Shown here one piece after another: positions 23,954-32,174 of a stretch of 34,837 nucleotides of DNA. The stretch covers positions 1 to 34,837 of the forward strand of contig CALRKY020000030.1 of assembly GCA_943368345.1 (NCBI GenBank), in the 5' to 3' direction. The stretch is from JADCGM01 sp943368345. GTDB taxonomy: Bacteria; Pseudomonadota; Alphaproteobacteria; Sphingomonadales; Sphingomonadaceae. Under the pieces are notes generated by a model. That model searched no databases. It was not told where the DNA came from and was given only the letters and a program-made list of their open reading frames with translations. Numbering within the stretch: position 1 is the stretch's first letter; every line of letters begins with the position of its first letter. Made by a program: the position numbers and the translations under genes.

Positions 23954-25546
23954 ATGGACGAATCCTGGAGCTTGGGGCGGGTCTATAGCCGGGTTGCCGA
24001 AGCGGTTCCGCCGGACGCGGTGGCGCTGATCCACGGTGACAGCGTCACCAGCTGGGCCGAATTTGAAGGGCGGACCAATGCCCTTGCCCGAACCATGGCC
24101 GCTGCCGGTGCCGAACCGGGCGACAAGCTTGCCCACCTGATGCGCAATTCGCCCGCCTATCTCGAAACCAGCGTGGCCGGATACAAGGCGCGGCTCACGC
24201 ATGTGAACGTCAACTACCGCTACACCGGGGAGGAACTTTTCTACATCCTGGAGAATAGCGACAGCGCGGTTGTCGTGTTCGATGCCGAGTTTGCCGAGAT
24301 ATTGGGATCGATCCGCGCCCGGCTGCCGCTGGTAAAGCTATGGATTCAAGTCGGCGGGGAGACTGCTGATTTTGCTGTGGATTTTGAGGCGTCGTCGTCC
24401 GGCGATACTTCGCCGCTCGGACTTGATCACCAGCCTAGTGATCAGATGTTCATCTACACCGGTGGCACCACCGGCATGCCAAAGGGGGTGATTTGGGATC
24501 AAGGCACCATGTGGGAAATCCTGATCAAGGGCGGTGCCCTTTGGGATGGCGCTCCGCCGGAAACGCTGGAGCACTGGCTCGACATGGTGCGGGCGAATCC
24601 AGCGCGGCAGCGGGCCCTGATCGGGCCACCGCTGATGCACGGGACCGGTTATCTCACCAGCCTGATGGCTTTGGCACGGGGCGGGACGGTCATCACCCTC
24701 ACTGATAAAAGCTTCCAGCCGCTTGAGGCCCTGGAGGCCGCCCGGCGCTGGCAGCCGGACACCTGCGTCATTGTCGGCGATGCCTTTGCCCGCCCGTTGC
24801 TGCGCGCCCTTGATGAAAGTGCCCAGAGCGACGCAATTGGGTCGCTGCGTATCATCCTGTCGTCGGGCACCATGTGGAGCCAGGAGGTCAAGATTGGCCT
24901 GCTCCGCCACAATCCGGCGCTGATCCTGATCGATGCCTTGTCGTCAAGCGAATCGCTCGGGATGGGAACGGCCTTCACCACCACCGAAAATGCCAGCCAG
25001 CCAACCCGTTTCATGGCAGCCGATACTGACACGTTGGTGCTGGATGAGGACATGCAACCGGTCGTGCCCGGGTCCGGCGTTGTCGGGCGCGTCGCCCGGG
25101 GTGGGTTGCTGCCGCGCGGCTATTACAAAGATAGCGACAAGACCGCCAAAACCTTCGTCGAGATCGGCGGCAAAATCTATTGCATGGCCGGTGACCATGC
25201 CGCCGTCGAGGCCGACGGCTCGATGACCCTGCTCGGACGCGGGTCACAGTGTATCAACAGCGCCGGTGAAAAAATCTTCCCCGAAGAAGTGGAGGAAGCC
25301 CTGAAAACTCATCCGGCGGTCGAGGATGCGCTTGTCTTTGGTGTGCCCGACGAAACCTGGGGTCAGGCCGTCAACGCCGTCGTCGAGGCGGAGGGATTGA
25401 GCCACGCCGAACTTGTGGCCCATGTGCGGAAATCACTGGCGGCATATAAATCCCCCAAGCGGATCGTCTTCGTTGCCAAGGTCCCCCGCGCGCCCAATGG
25501 CAAAGCCGACTATGCCACGGCCCGGGCGATGGCGGAGGCGGCTTAA
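23954..25546 (+). CDS. Acyl-CoA synthetase (AMP-forming)
   Basis: The 530-residue product is an ANL-family adenylate-forming enzyme that activates a carboxylic acid to its CoA thioester with ATP. The phosphate-binding motif IYTGGTTGMPKGV spans residues 168-179. The hinge region is in LLGRGSQCINSAGEKIFPEE, and the catalytic lysine is in PRAPNGKADYATAR at the C-terminus. GGGAG lies about eight bases before the ATG. The gene is divergent from the MDR gene, and its stop overlaps the end of the next ligase by four bases. The substrate is probably a medium or long fatty acid, judged from the neighbours; no residue seen here fixes it. Confidence 0.9.
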   Translation: MDESWSLGRVYSRVAEAVPPDAVALIHGDSVTSWAEFEGRTNALARTMAAAGAEPGDKLAHLMRNSPAYLETSVAGYKARLTHVNVNYRYTGEELFYILENSDSAVVVFDAEFAEILGSIRARLPLVKLWIQVGGETADFAVDFEASSSGDTSPLGLDHQPSDQMFIYTGGTTGMPKGVIWDQGTMWEILIKGGALWDGAPPETLEHWLDMVRANPARQRALIGPPLMHGTGYLTSLMALARGGTVITLTDKSFQPLEALEAARRWQPDTCVIVGDAFARPLLRALDESAQSDAIGSLRIILSSGTMWSQEVKIGLLRHNPALILIDALSSSESLGMGTAFTTTENASQPTRFMAADTDTLVLDEDMQPVVPGSGVVGRVARGGLLPRGYYKDSDKTAKTFVEIGGKIYCMAGDHAAVEADGSMTLLGRGSQCINSAGEKIFPEEVEEALKTHPAVEDALVFGVPDETWGQAVNAVVEAEGLSHAELVAHVRKSLAAYKSPKRIVFVAKVPRAPNGKADYATARAMAEAA

Positions 25547-27171
25547 GATCCTGCCGGTTGCAGGTGATGTTTATACTGATCCCTGAGCGCGGTTTTCAGC
25601 AGCTTGCCGGTTGCGGTATGGGGCAGTTCCTCGACGAACACCACATCGTCCGGCAGCCACCATTTCGCAACCTTGTCGCTCAGGAATGCCAGCACCTCGG
25701 CTTTCTGGAGGGTTGATCCCGGCTGCTTGATCACCACCAGCAGCGGCCGTTCATCCCATCTGGGATGCGGCACGCCGATGACCGCTGCCTCAACGATCTG
25801 CGGGTGACCGACGGCCGCATTTTCCAGTTCGATCGAACTTATCCACTCCCCGCCAGACTTGATCACATCCTTGGACCGGTCGGTGATCTGCATGTAACCG
25901 TCGGCATCCAGCGTCGCGATATCGCCGGTGTCGAACCAGCCTTCGCCGTCGACCACATCGCCGCCGTCGCCCCGGAAATAGCGTTCGATCACCCAGGGGC
26001 CCCGGACCATCAAATGGCCGTAAGCGACGCCATCATTGGGCAGGTCATTGCCGTCGTCATCGATGATCTTCATTTCAACGCCGAAAATCGGGCGACCCTG
26101 TTTGCACAGGACGTCGAGCTGCTGTTCATAGGGCAGCGCCTGCGCCGCAGCGGTCAGGCCACCAACCGTCCCGACCGGCGACATTTCGGTCATCCCCCAC
26201 AGGTGGGCGACGCTGACACCGTGAACGCGCTGCAGGGTATCGATCATCGACCTTGGCGCCGCCGAGCCACCGATGACCACCCGTTCGAGTTTCCCGAGAT
26301 TTCCGCCGGTCTTCTCCAGATCGGCAAGAATTCCGAGCCAGACTGTCGGCACCGCCGCCGACAGGGTCACCCCCTCCTGCAGCATCATCCGGAGCGTTGT
26401 TGGCGGGTCCATATTGGGGCCGGTCAGCACCAGCTTCGCGCCAGCGGCGGCGGCGATATAGGGCAGGCCCCAGGCATTGGCATGATACATCTGGACAACC
26501 GGCAGGATGCAGCTGGCGGACCCGATGCCGAACACGTCGGCGACACCGCCGCCAAATGTGTGCAGCAGGTTGGAGCGGTGGCTGTAGAGTACGCCCTTGG
26601 GATTGCCGGTGGTGCCGGACGTATAGCAAAGTCCGGCCGGGGCTCGTTCATCCAGATCAGCCCACGTGTAATTTCCGTCCTCCGCTGCGAGCAACTCCTC
26701 ATAGCAAAGCAGCGGCAGGCTGCTTTCCGGCATATGCGCCCGGTCGGTCATCGCGATGAAATGGCGGACGGTGGCGAGTTTCGGGGCGATGGCCTCCACG
26801 GTCTTCAGGAAGGTCAGGTCGAAAAACAGTACCTGATCTTCGGCGTGATTGGCGATCCAGCTGATCTGCTCGGCGAACAGGCGTGGGTTGATGGTATGGG
26901 CAACCGCCCCCATCCCGGAAATGCCGTACCAGCATTCGACATGCCGGTGGGTATTCCAGGCGAGCGTCGCCACCCGGTCACCGGTCTGCACGCCAAGCCG
27001 GGTCAGTGCTTGGGCTGTACGTTTGGACCGGTCCCGGACCTCCCGCCAATTGGTGCGGTGTTCATCGCCCTCCACCCGCAGCGTCACGATTTCGCGAGAG
27101 CCGTGGTAGCGCGCGGCATGGTCGATCAGGCGCCACACCAGCAACGGCCAATCCTGCATTGCACCGATCAT
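25543..27171 (-). CDS. Fatty-acid-CoA ligase (AMP-binding)
   Basis: This 542-residue enzyme is a second ANL-family ligase, of the medium/long-chain fatty-acid-CoA ligase group. CYTSGTTGNPKGVLYSHRSN near residue 182 is the P-loop, WGMTEMSPVGTVGG is the adenylate-binding motif, GEWISSIELENA holds the hinge region, and the C-terminal lysine is in PHTATGKLLKTALRDQY. Opening WPLLVWRLIDHAARYHG is typical of this group. GGGGAG about nine bases before the ATG at 27171 supports this start over the internal ATG four codons on. It converges on the other synthetase gene. Two ligases beside a PHA operon suggest fatty-acid feeding of PHA synthesis. Confidence 0.92.
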   Translation of the reverse strand: MIGAMQDWPLLVWRLIDHAARYHGSREIVTLRVEGDEHRTNWREVRDRSKRTAQALTRLGVQTGDRVATLAWNTHRHVECWYGISGMGAVAHTINPRLFAEQISWIANHAEDQVLFFDLTFLKTVEAIAPKLATVRHFIAMTDRAHMPESSLPLLCYEELLAAEDGNYTWADLDERAPAGLCYTSGTTGNPKGVLYSHRSNLLHTFGGGVADVFGIGSASCILPVVQMYHANAWGLPYIAAAAGAKLVLTGPNMDPPTTLRMMLQEGVTLSAAVPTVWLGILADLEKTGGNLGKLERVVIGGSAAPRSMIDTLQRVHGVSVAHLWGMTEMSPVGTVGGLTAAAQALPYEQQLDVLCKQGRPIFGVEMKIIDDDGNDLPNDGVAYGHLMVRGPWVIERYFRGDGGDVVDGEGWFDTGDIATLDADGYMQITDRSKDVIKSGGEWISSIELENAAVGHPQIVEAAVIGVPHPRWDERPLLVVIKQPGSTLQKAEVLAFLSDKVAKWWLPDDVVFVEELPHTATGKLLKTALRDQYKHHLQPAGS

Positions 27172-27240
27172 TTACACTCCCCGCGTCTATCCGTTGGCTG
27201 ATGCTAGCGCACCGACGTACCGCTGCTCAATCAGAAAGGC

Positions 27241-27269
27241 TTGACAGGCATAGAACAAATAGTGAACAT
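27241..27269 (+). promoter_or_regulatory. Promoter with a LexA-type (SOS) box
   Basis: TTGACA at 27241-27246 is a perfect -35. In the spacer stands GAAC-AAATAGT-GAAC (27253-27267), the reverse reading of GTTC-N7-GTTC, the established LexA binding site of alphaproteobacteria. The -10 is less clear; GAACAT at 27264-27269 has the right 17-base spacing. LexA bound here would cover the promoter spacer. The 59-residue gene starts 33 bases downstream. The box is an exact match, but occupation by LexA is inferred. Confidence 0.65.
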
Positions 27270-27290
27270 ATTGTGGTGAGAGCAGTTTAC

Positions 27291-27295
27291 GGAGG
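27291..27295 (+). promoter_or_regulatory. Strong ribosome binding site of the 59-residue gene
   Basis: GGAGG ends five bases before the ATG at 27301. It is one of the strongest Shine-Dalgarno sequences in the window and the main support, with the promoter, for translation of this small frame. Confidence 0.75.
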
Positions 27296-27300
27296 CAAAA

Positions 27301-27480
27301 ATGGTCGGTTCAATCGTGGGTTTGGCGGTCAGTCTGGCGGTGTTGGTGCTGGCGGCTTTGATCATCGGGCTGGAAATCCGGGGGCGTTGGACGCTGATTG
27401 TGACGGCGCTCAATCACCGTGAGCCCGGTGATGTCAGGATGCACCGGTCTCCGCTGTCGGTTTGGCACTCCGCTGCTTGA
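27301..27480 (+). CDS. Small single-span membrane protein, possibly SOS-induced
   Basis: The 59-residue product has one hydrophobic span, about residues 4-24 (SIVGLAVSLAVLVLAALIIG), followed by a basic tail with EIRGRWT and NHREPG. By the positive-inside rule the tail should face the cytoplasm. I recognise no family. GGAGG lies five bases upstream, and the promoter carries an exact alphaproteobacterial LexA box, so it should be switched on by DNA damage. In Caulobacter two small LexA- or damage-induced single-span proteins, SidA and DidA, stop cell division; that is a known parallel in size, topology and, for SidA, control, with no claim of homology. The last 47 bases overlap the pssA 3' end on the other strand. 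It could also be a minor membrane protein of unrelated role. Confidence 0.65.
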   Translation: MVGSIVGLAVSLAVLVLAALIIGLEIRGRWTLIVTALNHREPGDVRMHRSPLSVWHSAA

Positions 27481-28228
27481 CCTTCTGATAGGACAGATAG
27501 CTGAACGGGATCGAAATCAGATAGGCGATCCCGATCAAGGACAGCGTCATCCACGGTGACGAGAACAGGCCGCCGGCCACCACAGCGACAAAGGCCAGCG
27601 CCAGCAAGCGCCATTCCGGCTTGATCCGCAGCTTGCTCCAGGACCAGGTCGGCAGGCTGGAAATCATCAGCAGCGCGGTGGTGACGACCACGACGCCGAC
27701 CACCAGCGGCTCCCGGAATATATCCTCCCCCAGCCAAAGCCAGAAGGTCAGCGGCAGCAGGGTCAGTCCCGCACCCAGCGGTGCCGGAACGCCGGTGAAA
27801 AATCCCGCCGCTTTCATCGGGCCGTCCTCGGTATCAAAGGCCGCGTTGAACCGCGCGAGGCGCAGCGCACAACAGGCCGCATGGGTCAGGGCGATCAGCC
27901 AGCCAACACCGGGAAGCGTGTTCAGGGACCAGAGATAGATGATGAGGGCCGGCGCGACACCATGGGCGGTCAGGTCGGACAGCGAATCAAGTTCGGCACC
28001 AAAACGGCTCGTCCCCTTCAGCAACCGGGCGACCCGGCCATCGAGGCCATCCAGAACACCAGCCGTCACCACCGCGGCAAGCGCCTTCTCAAAGTCCCCG
28101 CCAATCGCCAGCCGAACCCCGGTCAGGCCGAAGCACAGCGCCGCAAGCGTAATCGCATTGGGGATCAGCGACCGGAAGGGGATAGTCCGGCGCAGACGCT
28201 GACTGTCCTGCCGCCGCTCCGCCGTCAC
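27434..28228 (-). CDS. pssA: CDP-diacylglycerol-serine O-phosphatidyltransferase
   Basis: PssA makes phosphatidylserine from CDP-diacylglycerol and serine in the inner membrane. The 264-residue product has several membrane spans and the complete CDP-alcohol phosphotransferase motif D-G-x2-A-R-x8-G-x3-D-x3-D at residues 63-85, starting DGRVARLLKG. It starts with GTG at 28228, overlapping the psd stop as GTGA, so the two steps to phosphatidylethanolamine are translated together. The C-terminal tail after the last span is rich in Lys, Ser and Thr. Its 3' end overlaps the small plus-strand membrane protein gene by 47 bases. Confidence 0.95.
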   Translation of the reverse strand: MTAERRQDSQRLRRTIPFRSLIPNAITLAALCFGLTGVRLAIGGDFEKALAAVVTAGVLDGLDGRVARLLKGTSRFGAELDSLSDLTAHGVAPALIIYLWSLNTLPGVGWLIALTHAACCALRLARFNAAFDTEDGPMKAAGFFTGVPAPLGAGLTLLPLTFWLWLGEDIFREPLVVGVVVVTTALLMISSLPTWSWSKLRIKPEWRLLALAFVAVVAGGLFSSPWMTLSLIGIAYLISIPFSYLSYQKVKQRSAKPTAETGAS

Positions 28229-28968
28229 TGTGCGGTGCCGTCCTGGGTCGCCGGGTCACCAATCCGGGCGAGGATGGTTTCCCCCGCCACCGCCCGCTGC
28301 CCGAGCGCCACCGCAGAGCCGGTACCGGCGGGCAGGAACACATCGACCCGGCTGCCAAAGCGGATGAGCCCCACCCGTTCCCCAGCCGTGACCCGGTCCC
28401 CCTCGCTGGAGAATCGCATGATCCGCCGCGCGACCAGTCCGGCAATCTGGGTGAACGCGACCCGGGTGCCGTCATCACCGTCGACGATGAAATATTGCCG
28501 TTCATTGTCGTCGCTGGCCTTGTCCATGTCGGCATTGAGGAACTTGCCGGGCACATAGACGATCCGGGAGATGACCCCCGCGATGGGTGACCGGTTGATG
28601 TGGACATCAAACACCGACATGAAAATCGACACGCGCTTGCAGGGCCCGGGCGGCAGACCGCCCTCGCCGGCCAGCTGCCGCGGCACCTCGACATCGGAAA
28701 TCTGGCAGACCAGTCCGTCGGCGGGGGATACGATCAATCCGGCTCCGCGTGGTGTTACCCGCACCGGATCCCGGAAAAACGCCGCAACCCACAATGTGAC
28801 CCCAGCCATCAGCCAGGCGAGCACATGCCAGAAATGGCCGCTCAGAATGAAGCCAAGCGTGAAGGTGATCGCCGCCGATATGGCAACAAATTTAATCCCC
28901 TCCGGATGGACCGATGGCATCCGGTATTTGACGGTCAGCGGCGAAGCGCTCTGCGGAACAGGTGTCAT
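28225..28968 (-). CDS. psd: Phosphatidylserine decarboxylase proenzyme
   Basis: Psd converts phosphatidylserine to phosphatidylethanolamine at the membrane. The product of about 247 residues is the short form common in alphaproteobacteria. It has two hydrophobic segments (about 27-63), FFRDPVRVTPRG near 64, IVSPADGLVCQI near 79, SIFMSVFDVHINRSPIAG near 114 and the self-cleavage site Gly205-Ser206 in LIRFGSRVDVF, where Ser becomes the pyruvoyl group. The start at 28968 has a G-rich GTAGGGG just upstream; an ATG 36 bases further upstream is less likely. It precedes pssA in one operon. Confidence 0.93.
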   Translation of the reverse strand: MTPVPQSASPLTVKYRMPSVHPEGIKFVAISAAITFTLGFILSGHFWHVLAWLMAGVTLWVAAFFRDPVRVTPRGAGLIVSPADGLVCQISDVEVPRQLAGEGGLPPGPCKRVSIFMSVFDVHINRSPIAGVISRIVYVPGKFLNADMDKASDDNERQYFIVDGDDGTRVAFTQIAGLVARRIMRFSSEGDRVTAGERVGLIRFGSRVDVFLPAGTGSAVALGQRAVAGETILARIGDPATQDGTAQ

Positions 28969-29027
28969 GCCCCTACAATAAGGCGATTGCCCATTGCCGC
29001 ACAACTGCCTCCCCGATAATCGGCGGC

Positions 29028-29567
29028 ATGACCATCAAATCTGTCTGCCTGTTCTGTGGTTCGCGCGAGGGTGTTGATCCCGCTCATACCGCCCTCGCTG
29101 ACGCGTTCGGCACCTTGCTGGCCAGGCGTGGCATCACCTTGATCTACGGTGGTGGCGGGATCGGGCTGATGGGGCGCGCCGCTCGGGCGGCAATGGCGGC
29201 GGGTGGCCAAACCGTCGGCATCATTCCAGAATTCCTCGGGACCGCCGAAATCGCACAGACCGGCCTCACCGAGCTGCACGTCGTCCCGGACCTTCACTCC
29301 CGCAAAATGTTGATGCACGACCGGGCCGATGCCATCGTCGCCTTGCCGGGCGGCATCGGGACGCTCGACGAATTGTTCGAAGCGATGACCTGGAAGGAAT
29401 TGCGGCTGCACCACAAGCCGATCTGGCTCATTGGGCCGCCCGGCTATTGGTCGCCGTTCCTGCTGCTGCTGCGCCACCTGGCAAGCGAAGGCTTCGCCCC
29501 GGCGGACCTGTTCGACCTGGTCGAGGAACTTCCCGATCTGGACGCACTCGCAGCGCGGTTGATCTAG
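29028..29567 (+). CDS. LOG family protein, nucleotide 5'-monophosphate phosphoribohydrolase
   Basis: The 179-residue product belongs to the LOG (TIGR00730) Rossmann-fold family, whose members cleave the N-glycosidic bond of cytokinin or other nucleoside 5'-monophosphates. The signature PGGIGTLDE is at residues 107-115, and the catalytic Arg92 lies in LHSRKMLMHDRAD. SVCLFCGSREG at the N-terminus and YGGGGIGLMG near 40 are typical. The frame is open 22 codons further upstream, but the start at 29028 gives the normal length. It is divergent from psd. Bacterial members are often of unknown substrate; cytokinin production is not implied. Confidence 0.88.
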   Translation: MTIKSVCLFCGSREGVDPAHTALADAFGTLLARRGITLIYGGGGIGLMGRAARAAMAAGGQTVGIIPEFLGTAEIAQTGLTELHVVPDLHSRKMLMHDRADAIVALPGGIGTLDELFEAMTWKELRLHHKPIWLIGPPGYWSPFLLLLRHLASEGFAPADLFDLVEELPDLDALAARLI

Positions 29568-29621
29568 GCCCCGCTGCCCATTACACGCGCTCACACACAC
29601 AGATTTTGACAGAGGGTCCGG

Positions 29622-30836
29622 ATGGCGAAGATCAAGGTGGTAAATCCGGTCGTTGAACTCGACGGCGACGAGATGACCCGGATTATCTGGCAGTGGATTC
29701 GCGAACGGCTGATCCTGCCCTATCTCGATATTGATCTCCGCTATTATGACCTGAGCGTCGAGAACCGCGATGCCACCGATGACAAGGTGACGGTGAAGGC
29801 CGCCAACGCGATTCTGGAACACGGCGTTGGGGTTAAGTGCGCCACCATCACCCCCGACGAAGCCCGGGTGGAGGAATTCAGCCTCAAGAAGATGTGGAAA
29901 TCGCCGAATGGCACCATCCGCAACATTCTGGGCGGCGTGGTGTTCCGCGAACCCATCGTCATCAAATCCATCCCGCGCCTGGTACCCGGCTGGACCGACC
30001 CGATCGTCATTGGGCGACACGCCTTTGGGGACCAGTATAAGGCGACCGATTTCCTGATTCCCGGCCCCGGCAAGCTGACCATGAAATGGGTTGGCGATGA
30101 CGGGCGGGAGATCGAGCACGAGGTGTTTGAATTCCCCTCCCCCGGTGTGGCGATGGGCATGTACAATCTCGACGATTCCATCCGGGATTTTGCCCGCGCC
30201 AGCCTGAACTACGGCCTGCTGCGGAAATGGCCGGTATATCTATCGACCAAGAACACCATCCTGAAAGCCTATGACGGCCGCTTCAAGGATTTGTTCGAGG
30301 AGGTATTCAACAAGGAATTCAAGGCGCAATTTGATAAAGCCAATATCGTTTATGAGCACCGGTTGATCGACGACATGGTGGCATCGGCGCTGAAATGGTC
30401 GGGCAAGTTCGTCTGGGCTTGCAAAAATTATGACGGGGACGTGCAGTCCGATACCGTGGCGCAGGGCTTTGGGTCACTCGGCTTGATGACCTCGGTCCTG
30501 CTGACGCCCGACGGCAAGACGGTTGAGGCGGAGGCCGCACACGGCACCATCACCCGCCACTACCGGATGCATCAGCAGGGCAAGCCAACGTCGAGCAACC
30601 CCATTGCCTCGATCTTTGCCTGGACCGGCGGCCTGAAACACCGGGGCAAACTCGACGGCACGCCGGATGTCACCCGTTTTGCCGAAACCCTCGAGCGCAT
30701 CTGCGTTGAAACGGTGGAACAAGGCGCGATGACCAAGGATCTCGCGCTGCTGGTCGGGCCGGACCAAGCCTGGATGACTACTGAAATGTTCTTCGACAAG
30801 ATCGTTGAAAATCTGGAAGCGGCGATGGCCAACTAG
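29622..30836 (+). CDS. icd: NADP-dependent isocitrate dehydrogenase
   Basis: Icd oxidises isocitrate to 2-oxoglutarate and CO2 in the citric acid cycle, yielding NADPH. The 404-residue product is of the dimeric type shared by alphaproteobacteria and eukaryotes, not the E. coli type: it opens KIKVVNPVVELDGDEMTRII and has KKMWKSPNGTIRNILGGVVF near 86, WTDPIVIGRHAFGDQYKATD near 123 and DGDVQSDTVAQGFGSLGLMT near 272. GAGG lies about nine bases before the ATG. The gene is monocistronic in appearance, 54 bases after the LOG gene, and converges on the monooxygenase gene. Confidence 0.97.
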   Translation: MAKIKVVNPVVELDGDEMTRIIWQWIRERLILPYLDIDLRYYDLSVENRDATDDKVTVKAANAILEHGVGVKCATITPDEARVEEFSLKKMWKSPNGTIRNILGGVVFREPIVIKSIPRLVPGWTDPIVIGRHAFGDQYKATDFLIPGPGKLTMKWVGDDGREIEHEVFEFPSPGVAMGMYNLDDSIRDFARASLNYGLLRKWPVYLSTKNTILKAYDGRFKDLFEEVFNKEFKAQFDKANIVYEHRLIDDMVASALKWSGKFVWACKNYDGDVQSDTVAQGFGSLGLMTSVLLTPDGKTVEAEAAHGTITRHYRMHQQGKPTSSNPIASIFAWTGGLKHRGKLDGTPDVTRFAETLERICVETVEQGAMTKDLALLVGPDQAWMTTEMFFDKIVENLEAAMAN

Positions 30837-30890
30837 AGCGGCGTTTCCGGAAATCCCGGTGGTCAGCCTGGAGCGTTCCGCTTTGATCAG

Positions 30891-32111
30891 TCAGGCCTTC
30901 GCCTGTTCAGGTGACCGGATATGCTCTGGCCGCACGCCTATCCCGACCAGTTGTGCCGGAATGCGTTGCAAGACTGGAAAGCGATTGAGCAGCCGGAGCG
31001 GCAGCGGTGCTTTGCGGGGAAATGCAGATGCCCTTGCGGCCAGCAACGGTGTCAGAACCCGGTTGTGCGCGGCCCGCTGCGCCGCCTGCACCAGCCGGGT
31101 CGGCAGCAATCGCCGGTCTTCAACCCGGTGCAGCAATGGATCAATATCGACGCCGCGGCACATCGGGCCCGCCAGGGCATTGGCCGCCGCCACCGCATCC
31201 TGAATGGCAAGGTTGATACCGATCCCGCCAAGTGGCGACATGGCATGCGCGGAATCGCCGATGGCGAGCAGCCCGGGCCGGTGCCACCGGGTCAGCCGGT
31301 CCAACTCAACGGTGAGCAGCTTTACCGGATCCCAATCGGTGATCTGTTCGACCAACGGTGCAAGGATCGGGGCCGTCCGCGCGATATCGGCCCGAAACGC
31401 CGCCAGTCCTGCGTCGCGCACCGCCGTCGCCATTCCCTTTGGAAACACATAGGCGCACTGCCAATAGTCGCCGCGGTCAATCATCGCGATCACCCGGCCA
31501 GGGGTAAAATAGCCGGTCGTCCTGTTCTCGGGCGTGCGGGTTTTGGCGAGCCGGAACCAGAACACATCGATCGGGGCACCCAAATTCTCCAGCGGCAAGG
31601 CCCCGGTCTCCCTGACAACCGATCCCCGCCCGTCCGCCGCAATCACCAGCTTCGCCCGGATCACCTCGCCCGCCGCTGTGGTGACCCCGGCAATCCGTCC
31701 CCCGTCTTCAACGAACGCGCTCACCTCGCAATTCATTCGGACCGCGAACGTCGGATACGCCGCTGCTGCTTCCGCGACGCAGTCGAGAAACTCCCACTGC
31801 GGCATCATCGCCACAAAGCCATAGCGCGGTGACAGGCGTCTGAAATCCGCAACCGTGTAACGCGCGCTGCCAAACGGCACCGACAATTTGCCGATCCTGT
31901 CGTGCGGACGTGCGAGCAACCTGTCCAGCAACCCCAATTCGTCGAACAGCATCAGCGTTGACGGGTGCACGGTGTCGCCGCGAAAATCGCGCAGGAAATC
32001 GCCATGCTTTTCCAGCACCAACGTCCGCAGCCCGGCACGCGCGAACAGCAATCCAGTCATCATGCCCGAAGGGCCACCCCCGACGACCAGGCAATCGAGT
32101 TGATCCGGCAT
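30891..32111 (-). CDS. FAD-dependent monooxygenase (PHBH-like)
   Basis: The 406-residue product is a class A flavoprotein monooxygenase. The dinucleotide-binding fold opens at residue 6 with CLVVGGGPSGMMTGLLFARA and ends VLEK; VIAADGRGSVVRE is the DG motif near 154; and LLAIGDSAHAMSPLGGIGIN near 290 is the GD motif that closes the FAD site. The substrate, perhaps an aromatic compound or quinone precursor, cannot be told. The ATG at 32111 was chosen because GGGGCGAG stands just upstream; an ATG 18 bases further upstream lacks one. The frame stays open far upstream, but that stretch is antisense to the antiporter gene. It converges on icd. Confidence 0.85.
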   Translation of the reverse strand: MPDQLDCLVVGGGPSGMMTGLLFARAGLRTLVLEKHGDFLRDFRGDTVHPSTLMLFDELGLLDRLLARPHDRIGKLSVPFGSARYTVADFRRLSPRYGFVAMMPQWEFLDCVAEAAAAYPTFAVRMNCEVSAFVEDGGRIAGVTTAAGEVIRAKLVIAADGRGSVVRETGALPLENLGAPIDVFWFRLAKTRTPENRTTGYFTPGRVIAMIDRGDYWQCAYVFPKGMATAVRDAGLAAFRADIARTAPILAPLVEQITDWDPVKLLTVELDRLTRWHRPGLLAIGDSAHAMSPLGGIGINLAIQDAVAAANALAGPMCRGVDIDPLLHRVEDRRLLPTRLVQAAQRAAHNRVLTPLLAARASAFPRKAPLPLRLLNRFPVLQRIPAQLVGIGVRPEHIRSPEQAKA

Positions 32112-32174
32112 CTTGTCTCGCCCCGGCATCAGTTCACACCGGACAAATGCATATCCGAAAGCTAGACTGACGTC

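Noticed and set aside
25765..27201. Plus-strand frame of 478 codons
   Set aside because: Antisense to the fatty-acid-CoA ligase; no domain recognisable.
28965..30119. Minus-strand frame of 384 codons
   Set aside because: Antisense to the LOG gene and icd, both of which are clear genes.
30844..30853. Palindrome TTTCCGGAAA after icd
   Set aside because: Ten bases with no loop, no T-run and no promoter context; likely chance.
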